A DNA stretch of 64,000 nucleotides. Source: Prevotellaceae bacterium UBA2738. GTDB taxonomy: Bacteria > Bacteroidota > Bacteroidia > Bacteroidales > Bacteroidaceae. The notes below the pieces were generated by a model. It saw only the letters and a program-made list of their open reading frames with translations, searched no databases and was not told where the DNA came from. The stretch lies in NCBI GenBank assembly GCA_002353585.1, contig DEJW01000005.1, positions 20,424-84,423 of the forward strand. Direction: 5' to 3'. Shown piece after piece: positions 51,517-60,392 of this stretch. Each line of letters begins with the position of its first letter. Within the stretch, counting starts at the first letter, position 1. A program made the translations under genes and the position numbers.

Positions 51517-52896
51517 TTATTTCCCCTGAGTGTTCTTTGACTTGTTGTTTCGTCGGTAGTTTCCTTTGTTTCCTTGCTTACCACCTTGTCTGCCACCATT
51601 CTTGCCACCCTGCTTGCCACCATTCTTGCCACGATAGCGCTTGTTTGATTTGCCTGACGGTTTGCCTCCCTCCGTCACCTTATATTCGGGAGCCTCGCCA
51701 ATGCCCTCTGGCAGAGTGTTCTTATGTATATCGCGCTCAATGAATCGTTCTATCTTGCGGAAATAACCTATCTCGTCGTCAGCCACCAGGGTTATTGCCA
51801 CACCGTCGCGCTCAGCACGTGCCGTACGTCCGATGCGATGCACATAGTCCTCTATATCGCGCGGAACATCATAGTTTATCACCATCTGTATGTCGTCAAT
51901 GTCTATGCCTCGCGCCACAATATCTGTTGCCACCAGCACCTCAACCATACCAGCCTTGAAACGGTACATTATATCGTCACGCTCAGCCTGAGACAGGTCG
52001 GAATGCATAGCACCACAGTTCACGCCCAACTTTTTGAGTGCGGCGTTTATCTCCTTCACTCTCTGCTTTTTACCTGAGAATATTATAGCTCTTGTTAAAC
52101 CATACTGCTGACCCGACTCGGTGGTAAAACCATTCTTGAAAATGCTCTTGAGTATGGGCAGTTTCTGTGGAGCATAGCACACATAAGCCGACTGCTGAAT
52201 CTTCTCTGCTGGTTTGCTTACGGCTATGCGCACGTTGACAGGATTATGGAGCAGCGTGTGAGCCAGACGGTTGATGTTATCGGGCATAGTGGCGGAGAAC
52301 ATGATGGTCTGACACTTAAATGGTCCCTTCACCCCTGTCTGGGGATTGACACCTATCTTTTTGGCTATCGCCATGATATCGTCAGAGAAACCCATATCGA
52401 GCATACGGTCTGCCTCGTCAAGAATAAAGAATGACAGGCGCGAGAGGTCGAGGTTGCCCATCTGCATGTGTGAGATAAGTCTGCCAGGAGTGGCTATCAC
52501 CACTGAAGCACCCTTGCGCAGGGCTGCCAGTTCCTGATCATAGCGTCCTCCGTCGTTGCCTCCATATACAGCCACCGAACTGATGCCGTCGAGATAGTAA
52601 GAGAAACCCTGCATAGCCTGGTCTATCTGCTGAGCCAGTTCACGTGTGGGAGCCATGATAAGGCAGTTTACGGCATCCTCAGGAAATCCTCCATCGTCGA
52701 GCAGGGAGAGCACAGGCAGAAGATAGGCAGCGGTTTTGCCCGTACCTGTCTGCGCCACGCCCATGATGTCGTGACCCTCTATAATCAGGTCGATACATGC
52801 AGCCTGTATGGGTGTACACTTGTCGAAGTGCATATCCCACAGGGCATCGAGTATGTTGTCATTTAATAATGTTTCGTCGAAATGGAGGTCGGTCAT
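51517..52896 (-). CDS. DEAD-box RNA helicase (RhlE type)
   Basis: 459 residues. Motifs: Q motif region PIQAACIDLIIEGHDIMGVAQTGTGKTAAYLLPVL near 33-67, PTRELAQQIDQAM, VVIATPGRLISH, DEAD motif in FILDEADRMLDMGF near 157-170, SAT in MFSATMP near 205, then ARGIDIDDIQMVINYDVPRDIEDYVHRIGRTARAE. The C-terminal ~60 residues are Gly/Lys/Arg-rich (GGKNGGRQGGKQGNKGNYR), typical of RNA-unwinding accessory tails. Likely role in ribosome assembly or mRNA decay. The LptF/G-like gene ends 15 bases before its start on the same strand. Confidence 0.93.
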   Translation of the reverse strand: MTDLHFDETLLNDNILDALWDMHFDKCTPIQAACIDLIIEGHDIMGVAQTGTGKTAAYLLPVLSLLDDGGFPEDAVNCLIMAPTRELAQQIDQAMQGFSYYLDGISSVAVYGGNDGGRYDQELAALRKGASVVIATPGRLISHMQMGNLDLSRLSFFILDEADRMLDMGFSDDIMAIAKKIGVNPQTGVKGPFKCQTIMFSATMPDNINRLAHTLLHNPVNVRIAVSKPAEKIQQSAYVCYAPQKLPILKSIFKNGFTTESGQQYGLTRAIIFSGKKQRVKEINAALKKLGVNCGAMHSDLSQAERDDIMYRFKAGMVEVLVATDIVARGIDIDDIQMVINYDVPRDIEDYVHRIGRTARAERDGVAITLVADDEIGYFRKIERFIERDIHKNTLPEGIGEAPEYKVTEGGKPSGKSNKRYRGKNGGKQGGKNGGRQGGKQGNKGNYRRNNKSKNTQGK

Positions 52897-52910
52897 ATGG
52901 TTTTAAGAGT

Positions 52911-54062
52911 TTAGTTCGGTGCTTTTTTATAGCAGAAATAAGCCACGATGGCAAAGATGATATTCGGAGTCCACGCAGCGAGCATTGGCGGAGCACCTGC
53001 ATTGATGGCAAAGGTTGAGGAAACGGTCTGCAGCATGATATAGACGAAGCTGAGCACCAATCCAAGACCGAGATACATGCCCATGCCGCCTTTACGCTTA
53101 CGTGATGACAACGAGGCACCGATGATGGTGAGTATGAAGGAAGCAAATGAAGTGGCTATGCGCTTGTGGTACTCCACTTGATATCGCACTACGTTGGCGG
53201 AGCCACGATTTATCTGTTTATCTATATAGTCAGACAACTGGGGTGAGGTAAATGTCTCCTGCTGTCCTTTGGAATATACCAAGTCGGTGGGTTCCATGAA
53301 GATGAGAGTGTCGAGTTTCATTCCTGAAGTGATAGTCTCGCGCACTCCACGCATATTGCGTATCTTCCAGTTGGAGAGTTTCCAGTGGTATTTGGAATCA
53401 GATATGGTGTCATACTGAATCTCGGTGGCTGTGAGATGCGAAACGAGTTTCTTGTTCTCAAACTTATCGAGACAGAAGCCGTAACCCCTCTTCATTATAT
53501 TGTCATAATGCTGCATGTAGGCTATCACGCCCTTATCCACCTGCAGCTGCACGTTCTCTGCTGAGGTGTTCTTACGGCTGTTCTTGTAGAGTGCCTCAAA
53601 GTTTTGCCTTATTACCGTACCGTGAGGAATGACATAGGCTGAGAGTCCGTAGTTGAGCACCGAAATGAGCACACACGATATCATGTATGGCTTGAGCATA
53701 CGCTTAAAACTGATGCCCGATGCCATGATGGATATCACCTCGCTGTTGCCTGCCATCTTCGATGTGAAGAAGATAACGGCTATAAACACGAACAGGGGTG
53801 AGAAGAGGTTGGCAAAATAAGGTATGAAGTTGGCGTAATAGTCAAAGACGATAGCCTTCCACGGCGTGTGGTACTGCTCAAACTTGTTGAGGTTCTCGTT
53901 GAAGTCTATTACTATGCTGATGCTGATGATGAGCAGGATGGAGAAGAAATAGGTGCCGATGAACTTACCTATGATATAGCGGTCAAGTCGCCCTATGAAC
54001 CGTGAATAGTCATAGGAGCGAATGGCTTTAATCTTTTTGTTGTTAAGCAGTCTTTTCAGCAT
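52911..54062 (-). CDS. LptF/LptG-family lipopolysaccharide export permease
   Basis: 383 residues with about six membrane segments: YIIGKFIGTYFFSILLIISISIVIDF near 29-53, FANLFSPLFVFIAVIFFTSKMAGNSEVISIMASGISF near 93-130 with the family's glycine-rich cytoplasmic loop, and three C-terminal helices ending AYFCYKKAPN. A central beta-jellyroll fits 170-300 (YGFCLDKFENKKLVSHLTATEIQYDT). It forms the ABC-type LPS transporter core with LptB. Only one of the pair is seen here. Upstream lies a tandem-repeat gap before tgt. Confidence 0.88.
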   Translation of the reverse strand: MLKRLLNNKKIKAIRSYDYSRFIGRLDRYIIGKFIGTYFFSILLIISISIVIDFNENLNKFEQYHTPWKAIVFDYYANFIPYFANLFSPLFVFIAVIFFTSKMAGNSEVISIMASGISFKRMLKPYMISCVLISVLNYGLSAYVIPHGTVIRQNFEALYKNSRKNTSAENVQLQVDKGVIAYMQHYDNIMKRGYGFCLDKFENKKLVSHLTATEIQYDTISDSKYHWKLSNWKIRNMRGVRETITSGMKLDTLIFMEPTDLVYSKGQQETFTSPQLSDYIDKQINRGSANVVRYQVEYHKRIATSFASFILTIIGASLSSRKRKGGMGMYLGLGLVLSFVYIMLQTVSSTFAINAGAPPMLAAWTPNIIFAIVAYFCYKKAPN

Positions 54063-54122
54063 TTTTTCAGTTCTTCCTCTATCTCCCTCTATCTCCCTCT
54101 ATCTTCCTCTATCTTCCTTGTC
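54063..54122. repeat. 10-base tandem repeat between tgt and the LptF/G gene
   Basis: CTCTATCTCC-type units repeat about four times at 54078-54118, some as CTCTATCTTC. It lies directly between two co-directional genes. Confidence 0.75.
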
Positions 54123-55250
54123 CTACAATCTTCGCTGCATATCGTTAATAACGGAGCGTTTCCACTTTGTGAAATCACCCATCATGATATGTTTGCGAGC
54201 ATCACCCACCAGTTGCAGGTAGAACGAGAGGTTATGTATAGAGGCTATCTGCAAGGCAAGATATTCCTTAGCCTTAAACAGATGATGCAGGTAAGCCTTA
54301 GTGGTCACGCGGTCAACATCACACCCGTAACGGTCTATCGGGGTGAAGTCATCCTCCCATTTCTTGTTGCGTATGTTGATAGTGCCGTCATAGGTGAACA
54401 GGAGTGCATTTCGTCCGTTGCGGGTAGGCATTACGCAGTCAAACATATCCACGCCTCGCTCTATGTTCTCGAGTATATTCCACGGAGTGCCCACCCCCAT
54501 CAGATAGCGGGGCTTATTCTTGGGCAGTATCTCGTTCACCACCTCCACCATATCATACATCACCTCAGTGGGCTCGCCAACGGCAAGTCCGCCGATAGCG
54601 TTACCGTCACAACCCTTGTCGGCTACATATTTGGCTGACTCCTGACGCAGGTCCTTGAAGGTGCAGCCCTGAACTATCGGAAACAGACTCTGCTCATAGC
54701 CGTAGAGAGGCGGACGCTCGTTGAAACGCTTTATGCAACGGTCGAGCCAGTTATGGGTGAGCGTGAGACTGTGACGGGCATACTGCCAGTCGCTCGCACC
54801 TGGAGGACACTCGTCAAACGCCATGATGATATCGGCACCTATCACTCGTTCGGTATCCATCACACTCTCTGGGGTGAAGATATGGCGCGAACCGTCGATA
54901 TGACTCTGAAACTCACACCCCACCTCGCTCAGTTTCCTGATGCCTGTGAGCGAGAACACCTGAAAACCGCCTGAGTCGGTCAGTATGGGTCTGTCCCACC
55001 CTATGAACTTATGCAGTCCGCCAGCCTTGTGCAGTATGTCAAGACCAGGGCGCAGATACAGGTGATAAGTGTTGCCAAGTATTATCTGTGCTAAGACCTG
55101 CTTCTTGAGTTCTGAGAAATGCACCGCCTTGACGCTGCCCACCGTACCTACTGGCATGAAGATAGGCGTGAGAATTTCGCCGTGAGCGGTAGTTATCTTG
55201 CCTGCCCTTGCCGAACTGTAGTCATCGGTGTATTGTAGTTTAAAAGTCAT
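54123..55250 (-). CDS. tgt: Queuine tRNA-ribosyltransferase
   Basis: 375 residues. Tgt swaps guanine 34 for preQ1 in tRNAs with GUN anticodons. Signatures: TPIFMPVGTVGSVKAV near 28-43, ILGNTYHLYLRPGLDILHKAGGLH, LTDSGGFQVFSL near 88-99 with Asp, GYEQSLFPIVQG, GGLAVGEP, and MFDCVMPTRNGRNALLFT with the catalytic Asp near 266. The zinc motif usually reading CxCxxC is degenerate here: RYGCDVDRV keeps one Cys; the SIHN motif with the His ligand remains. This seems a feature of Bacteroidota homologues (recalled, not checked). Confidence 0.94.
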   Translation of the reverse strand: MTFKLQYTDDYSSARAGKITTAHGEILTPIFMPVGTVGSVKAVHFSELKKQVLAQIILGNTYHLYLRPGLDILHKAGGLHKFIGWDRPILTDSGGFQVFSLTGIRKLSEVGCEFQSHIDGSRHIFTPESVMDTERVIGADIIMAFDECPPGASDWQYARHSLTLTHNWLDRCIKRFNERPPLYGYEQSLFPIVQGCTFKDLRQESAKYVADKGCDGNAIGGLAVGEPTEVMYDMVEVVNEILPKNKPRYLMGVGTPWNILENIERGVDMFDCVMPTRNGRNALLFTYDGTINIRNKKWEDDFTPIDRYGCDVDRVTTKAYLHHLFKAKEYLALQIASIHNLSFYLQLVGDARKHIMMGDFTKWKRSVINDMQRRL

Positions 55251-55256
55251 ATCGCT

Positions 55257-57707
55257 TTATTTGAATGATACGGGGTTGGCTACTTTCTCCTTGGTGAGGG
55301 CGAAATCCCACACGTCTGAAACGTTCTCAACATAGTGGAATGACACTCCCTTGAGGTATTCATCAGGTATCTCCTCGATATCCTTACGGTTGGCATCGCA
55401 AAGCATAATATCGGTGATGCCAGCACGTTTGGCTGCAAGTATCTTCTCCTTTATACCACCCACTGGCAACACCTTGCCGCGAAGGGTTATCTCACCCGTC
55501 ATCGCCACGTTCTTGCGCACCTTACGCTGGGTGAGCGCAGAGGCTATGGAGGTGGCTATGGTGATGCCAGCTGACGGACCGTCCTTTGGCGTTGCTCCTT
55601 CAGGCACGTGGATGTGTATGTTCCAGTTGTCGAAAATTGCAGGGTCGATACCTATCTTCTCGGTATGTGCCTTGACATACTCCAGGGCTATCGTGGCACT
55701 CTCTTTCATCACGTCGCCCAGGTTACCCGTGAGGGTGAGCTTGCCGCCCTTGCCTTTTGACAGACTGGTCTCGATGAAGAGTATCTCGCCTCCCACACTG
55801 GTCCACGCCAATCCTGTCACCACACCAGCATAGTCGTTGCCCTGATAGATATCACGATAGAATGGCGGTTTGCCAAGCAAATCCTCAAGATTCTCAGGTG
55901 TTATCTTGTCGTAAGGCAGGGCTCCGTCACGAGTGAGGTAGAATGCCAGTTTTCTGAGACACTTGTTTATCTGCTTCTCCAGTTGTCTCACACCGCTCTC
56001 ACGCGTGTAGCGCTCTATAATCTTCTCGAGCGTTGGCTTGCGGAACGTGAGCGACTTATAGGCTTTCAGTCCCGTCTTATCCTTCTCGCGAGGCACTAAG
56101 TGGCGCTTGGCTATCTCTATCTTTTCCTCTGTGGTGTAGCCGCTTACCTCTATTATCTCCATACGGTCACGCAGGGGCGCAGGGATGGTGGAGAGGTCGT
56201 TGGCTGTGGCTATGAACATCACCTTTGAGAGGTCATAGTCCAGATCGAGGAAGTTATCATGGAAGGCGCTGTTCTGCTCTGGGTCGAGCACCTCGAGCAA
56301 GGCTGAGGCAGGATCGCCGTGATTGGTGTTCTGTGTCACCTTGTCTATCTCGTCGAGTATGAAGACGGGGTTGCTTGAACCAGACTTCTCAATGTTCTTG
56401 ATTATCCTGCCAGGCATAGCACCCACATAGGTACGACGGTGACCGCGTATCTCGGCTTCGTCATGCAGTCCGCCCAGACTCACCCTGACATACTTTCTAC
56501 GCAAGGCGTCGGCTATGCTCTTGCCCAGACTGGTCTTGCCCACTCCTGGAGGACCATACAGGCAAAGGATTGGTGACTTGAGGTCGCCACGCAGCTTCAG
56601 CACGGCGATATATTCCAGTATGCGCTCCTTCACCTTCTCCATACCGTAATGGTCGCGGTCGAGTATCTTCTGAGCCCTTGCAAGGTCCATGTCGTCATCA
56701 GTAAACTCGCCCCAAGGCAGATCGACTATCTGTTGCAGGTAAGAGAGTTGCACGTTGTAGTCGCTTGACTGAGGGTGCATCTGCTTCAGGCGCTCCATCT
56801 CCTTGTTAAAGGCTTCCTCTACCTCTTTGCCCCATTTCTTCGTCTTCGCCTTCTCCAGCAGTTTTGCCACCTCTGGCGATGAGTTTTCCTCACCCAACTC
56901 CATATTGATGGTCTTGAGCTGATGACGCAGGAAATACTCCTTCTGCTCATTGTCTATGGTGTGCTGGGTACGGTTTTGTATGTCGAGCTTGAGGTTGGCA
57001 TACTGTATCTCCCTGTTGACAAACTCCAAGAGTTTGTAGGCACGAAGCTTGAGGTCGCCCAGTGACAGCAGTTCCATCTTCTCGCTCAACTTGAGCGGTA
57101 TATGGTAAGACACCATATTGATGAAGAACTCCGCATCCTCTATGCTGTGAAGCGACAACTGCAACTCAAAGGGCAACACATCACTCTTGTCGATGAGTTC
57201 GGCTACTCTTGCCCTGAGGTCACTGATGATGGTTGAAAACTCTATGTTGTCTGCCTTAGGCTTCTTCTCCTTGGCAGGCACTATATGGGCACGAAGGAAG
57301 GGTTCCTCTGTCACCACATCTGATATACGGCAACGGGTCAGTCCCTGGGCTATGAAGGCATAGCGGTTAGACTGGCCAGGTATCTCAAACACCTTGATAA
57401 ACTGTGATATCACACCATATTCGCACAAGTCCTCGGCTGAGGGTTCTTCTATGTTGATGTCCTTCTGACAGAACATAGCAAAGTGCTGCTTGGGGTGCTT
57501 CTCTATGTACTTCACCAGTTGCTTGGTAGCGTCACGCGCTATGGTGACTGATGCCAGCACACCAGGGAAGTTTACCATGTTACGGGTGATAAGGACGGGC
57601 ATATCGCCCTCCTTGCCTGCACCGAATATTTTGTTTATATCACCGTCAAACTCAGCAAACATGCGTAATGGAGAGTCTTGTGACGATGCCATTTCATGAA
57701 ATATCAT
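55257..57707 (-). CDS. lon: ATP-dependent protease Lon
   Basis: 816 residues. The N-terminal substrate domain opens with MPVLITRNMVNFPGVLASVTI near 36-56. The AAA domain has LCLYGPPGVGKTSLGKSIADAL near 383-404 and FILDEIDKVTQN near 450. The serine-lysine protease domain carries DGPSAGITIATSIASAL with Ser near 710 and GGIKEKILAAKRAG with Lys near 753. It degrades damaged and regulatory proteins. The start at Met 57707 is followed by a second Met five codons on. The first gene of a run leading to tgt and the LptF/G gene, spaced 6 bases from tgt. Confidence 0.97.
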   Translation of the reverse strand: MIFHEMASSQDSPLRMFAEFDGDINKIFGAGKEGDMPVLITRNMVNFPGVLASVTIARDATKQLVKYIEKHPKQHFAMFCQKDINIEEPSAEDLCEYGVISQFIKVFEIPGQSNRYAFIAQGLTRCRISDVVTEEPFLRAHIVPAKEKKPKADNIEFSTIISDLRARVAELIDKSDVLPFELQLSLHSIEDAEFFINMVSYHIPLKLSEKMELLSLGDLKLRAYKLLEFVNREIQYANLKLDIQNRTQHTIDNEQKEYFLRHQLKTINMELGEENSSPEVAKLLEKAKTKKWGKEVEEAFNKEMERLKQMHPQSSDYNVQLSYLQQIVDLPWGEFTDDDMDLARAQKILDRDHYGMEKVKERILEYIAVLKLRGDLKSPILCLYGPPGVGKTSLGKSIADALRRKYVRVSLGGLHDEAEIRGHRRTYVGAMPGRIIKNIEKSGSSNPVFILDEIDKVTQNTNHGDPASALLEVLDPEQNSAFHDNFLDLDYDLSKVMFIATANDLSTIPAPLRDRMEIIEVSGYTTEEKIEIAKRHLVPREKDKTGLKAYKSLTFRKPTLEKIIERYTRESGVRQLEKQINKCLRKLAFYLTRDGALPYDKITPENLEDLLGKPPFYRDIYQGNDYAGVVTGLAWTSVGGEILFIETSLSKGKGGKLTLTGNLGDVMKESATIALEYVKAHTEKIGIDPAIFDNWNIHIHVPEGATPKDGPSAGITIATSIASALTQRKVRKNVAMTGEITLRGKVLPVGGIKEKILAAKRAGITDIMLCDANRKDIEEIPDEYLKGVSFHYVENVSDVWDFALTKEKVANPVSFK

Positions 57708-57732
57708 ATATCTTTATACCTACTTCTTCCTA

Positions 57733-58764
57733 CTATTTCTTGCTTCTTTTCTTTACCTTCAGCTTAGGAATACGAACCTTGTCGCCTGCCTTCACCTCCT
57801 TGGTTTCGTTGAAGGCTTCTACATAACACTCCATACCTGGACCAAAATAAGCCTTGGATATTCCCTTGAGTGTCTGTCCCTTGTAAACGGTGACGATAGT
57901 ATCTACTCCTACTATTGAATAAGCGCCGTACTTCACACGTGCGTCCTTATTATATTTATCAAAATCTTCTGCCTGTGCCTGCTGAGCCTGTGCTTGTTGA
58001 GCCTGAGCCTGAGTCTGTGCCTTAGCTTCTGCCTGTGCCTTCTTGGCGGCTTCTTCCTGCTGAGTCTTGGCTACCTCTACCTTCTGTGGCTGCTGAGTTT
58101 CTCCTCCCTTGTTTGAGGCGAAATAGCCTGCCACACAGAGCACTACAGCACAGATTACGCCTGCTACCACATACTTCAGTTTGCTTGAAGACTCCTCTGT
58201 AGCTGGCTCCTCTTTTACCTCAACCTTTGGCTCTTCTTTCTTAGGCTCTACCTTTTGGGGTTCTACAACCTTAGGCTCTTCTACCTTGGGTTCGGGCTTT
58301 TCAGGCTCTTCAACCTTCTTAGGCTCTACCTTCTTAGGCTCTTCCTTTTGAGGCTCTTCAACCTTAGGCTCTTCAATTGGCTTTGGTTCTTCTACTGGCT
58401 TTGGTTCTTCTACTGGCTTTACCTCTTCCTTCTTAGGTGCTGGGGTGTCGTTGCCGTCAACTATGACGGTCTCAAATTGGGCGAATGGCTTGTTCACCAT
58501 ATCCCTCATCACGGCATCGGGGGTGAAGGTTATCTTGTCGTGAGCGGCGATAACTACTCTCTCGCCTGTATTCACGTTTACCGAACTGCGTTCCTTCACC
58601 TCCTGGAGTTTGAAGGTACCGAAGCCCTTAATCTTTACTATACGGTCCTGAAGCAATCCGTCGTTGATTACCTCTACCACGTTCTGCAGAAAATCATCTG
58701 CTACCGCCATCGACATCTTGTGCTTCTCCACAAGAAGTTTTGCTATATCTTTTATTGTTGCCAT
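57733..58764 (-). CDS. Membrane-anchored HU-LysM fusion protein
   Basis: 343 residues. Residues 1-95 are an HU/IHF-like DNA-binding domain (IKDIAKLLVEKHKMSMAVADDFLQNVVEVINDGLL, IKGFGTFKLQEVKERSSVNVNTGE). Residues about 108-190 are a Pro-Lys-Glu repeat (KPVEEPKPVEEPKPIEEPKV...). A membrane helix follows near 197-218 (YVVAGVICAVVLCVAGYFAS), then a Gln/Ala coiled stretch (KAQTQAQAQQAQAQQ) and a C-terminal LysM motif (TVYKGQTLKGISKAYFGPGMECYVEAFNE). The order places DNA binding inside and peptidoglycan binding outside, so it may tether DNA to the cell wall. An ordinary HU gene lies 2 bases upstream. Confidence 0.85.
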   Translation of the reverse strand: MATIKDIAKLLVEKHKMSMAVADDFLQNVVEVINDGLLQDRIVKIKGFGTFKLQEVKERSSVNVNTGERVVIAAHDKITFTPDAVMRDMVNKPFAQFETVIVDGNDTPAPKKEEVKPVEEPKPVEEPKPIEEPKVEEPQKEEPKKVEPKKVEEPEKPEPKVEEPKVVEPQKVEPKKEEPKVEVKEEPATEESSSKLKYVVAGVICAVVLCVAGYFASNKGGETQQPQKVEVAKTQQEEAAKKAQAEAKAQTQAQAQQAQAQQAQAEDFDKYNKDARVKYGAYSIVGVDTIVTVYKGQTLKGISKAYFGPGMECYVEAFNETKEVKAGDKVRIPKLKVKKRSKK

Positions 58765-58766
58765 AA

Positions 58767-59042
58767 TTATCCCTTAATCTTGTCTTTTAATGATGTTCTT
58801 GGTTTGAAGTTCACCACGAGTTTTGGTGGAACGAGCATCTTCTGACCTGAAGCGGGATTGACTATCACTCTCTCCATACGCTTCTTCACGTCAAATGTGC
58901 CCAATCCTGACACAGCAACTGAATTGTCCTCACACAGCAGGTCAACAATGCCGTGCATCGCTGTCCTCACCACATTTTGTGCATCACCAGCAGGCAGTCC
59001 CGTCTTCTGGGCCAATGCTGCTATAAACTCCTTGTTGTTCAT
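58767..59042 (-). CDS. HU-family DNA-binding protein
   Basis: 91 residues, full length. Conserved HU pattern: NNKEFIAALAQKTGLPAGDAQNVVRTAMHGIVDLL, then GLGTFDVKKRMERVIVNPASGQKMLVPPKLVVNFKPRTSLKDKIKG with the DNA-intercalating arm around INPASG/VNPASGQ. It compacts the nucleoid. It directly precedes the HU-LysM fusion gene, so duplication followed by fusion to a membrane anchor is plausible. The spacer upstream is a run of TACTTTTT words that also forms the end of rimO. Confidence 0.93.
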   Translation of the reverse strand: MNNKEFIAALAQKTGLPAGDAQNVVRTAMHGIVDLLCEDNSVAVSGLGTFDVKKRMERVIVNPASGQKMLVPPKLVVNFKPRTSLKDKIKG

Positions 59043-59043
59043 C

Positions 59044-59090
<47 letters not shown>

Positions 59091-59102
<12 letters not shown>

Positions 59103-60392
59103 TCCGTAAAGGTCAAACTCCTCCGATCCCGTTATCTCCACCTCATAGAACTGACCTATCTCCAAATCTTCGTCTATGGGTATCAGCACCTCGGGGTCAA
59201 CCTCTGGCGAAGAGTATTCTGTTCTGCCCACATACCAGTCGCCTTCCTGTCGGTCTATTATCACCTTGAAGGTCTTGCCTATCTTCTCTGCCATCAGTTC
59301 GGCTGATATGCGTTGCTGCACCCTCATCAGTTTGTCGAGTCGCTGCTGCTTCACCTCCTCTGGCACATCGTCCTTGTAGTGTTCGGCGCTGTATGTACCC
59401 TCTTCCTCTGAGTAGGCAAAGGCACCCATACGCTCAAAGCGTGCCCACTTCACAAATTCCACCAGTTCATCGAACTCCTCGTCCGTCTCGCCAGGGAATC
59501 CCACCATCAGCGTGGTTCTGAGCGTTATGCCTGGCACCTCCTGCCTCAGTCTGGTGATGAGGTTCATGGTCTCTTCCTTGGTGGTATTGCGACACATCCT
59601 CGTCAGCACCGATGTTGAGATATGCTGCAGGGCTATGTCCATATACTTGCACACATTCCCCTTCTCTCTCATCACCTCAAGCAGTTCCATGGGGAATTGG
59701 TTGGGGTAAGCATAGTGCAGCCTTATCCACTCCACACCCTCGATGTCTGCCATCTGCCTTATCAGGTCGGCTATCCGTCTCTTGCCGTAGAGGTCTATGC
59801 CGTAATAGGTCAGCTCCTGGGCTATTATCTGAAACTCCTTCGTGCCCTCGCTCACCAGCTCTCTCACCTCGTCGAGTATCTCCTCTATGGGTCTGCTCAC
59901 GTGCTTTCCCGTTATCAGCGGAATGGCGCAATAGGCACAGTGGCGGTCGCAACCTTCTGATATCTTTATATATCGGTAGTGGCGTGGCTTGTCCTTGCCA
60001 TATCTGTCGTGCTTCAGCGTCTGGTCTTCGCCCACCGTGGGCAGGGCTTCGGCAAGCTGGTTCCAGTCGAATTTGCCGTAGTATCTGTCCACCTCGGGTA
60101 TCTCTGTCTGCAACTCCTTCAGGTAGCGTTGCGACAGGCATCCCATAACATACAGCCTGTCTATCTCGCCCTGCTCCTTTGCCTCTGCAAACTCCAGTAT
60201 GGTGTTCACGCTCTCTTCCTTGGCATCGCCTATGAATCCGCAGGTGTTTATCACCACGGTATCACCCTCCACCTCCGTAGCGTCGATGTGGCATTCATAC
60301 CCTTTCTTCCAAAAGAGTCTCTGCAGCCTCTCGCTATCTACGAGGTTCTTTGAGCAACCTAACGTCACTATGTCTATCCTGCCCTGCTTCAC
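59091..60392 (-). CDS. rimO: Ribosomal protein S12 methylthiotransferase RimO
   Basis: 433 residues, radical-SAM enzyme that adds a methylthio group to S12. N-terminal MTTase domain: VTLGCSKNLVDSERL near 9-23 and VINTCGFIGDAKEESVN near 47-63. Radical SAM cluster CxxxCxxC in KISEGCDRHCAYCAIPLITG near 140-160. Then QELTYYGIDLYGKR, VGFPGETDEEFDELVEF and a TRAM-type end (FKVIIDRQEGDWYVGRTEYSSPEVDP). The stop lies in a tandem repeat. ftsY starts four bases before the end of... upstream; rimO's ATG overlaps the ftsY stop by 4 bases. Confidence 0.96.
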
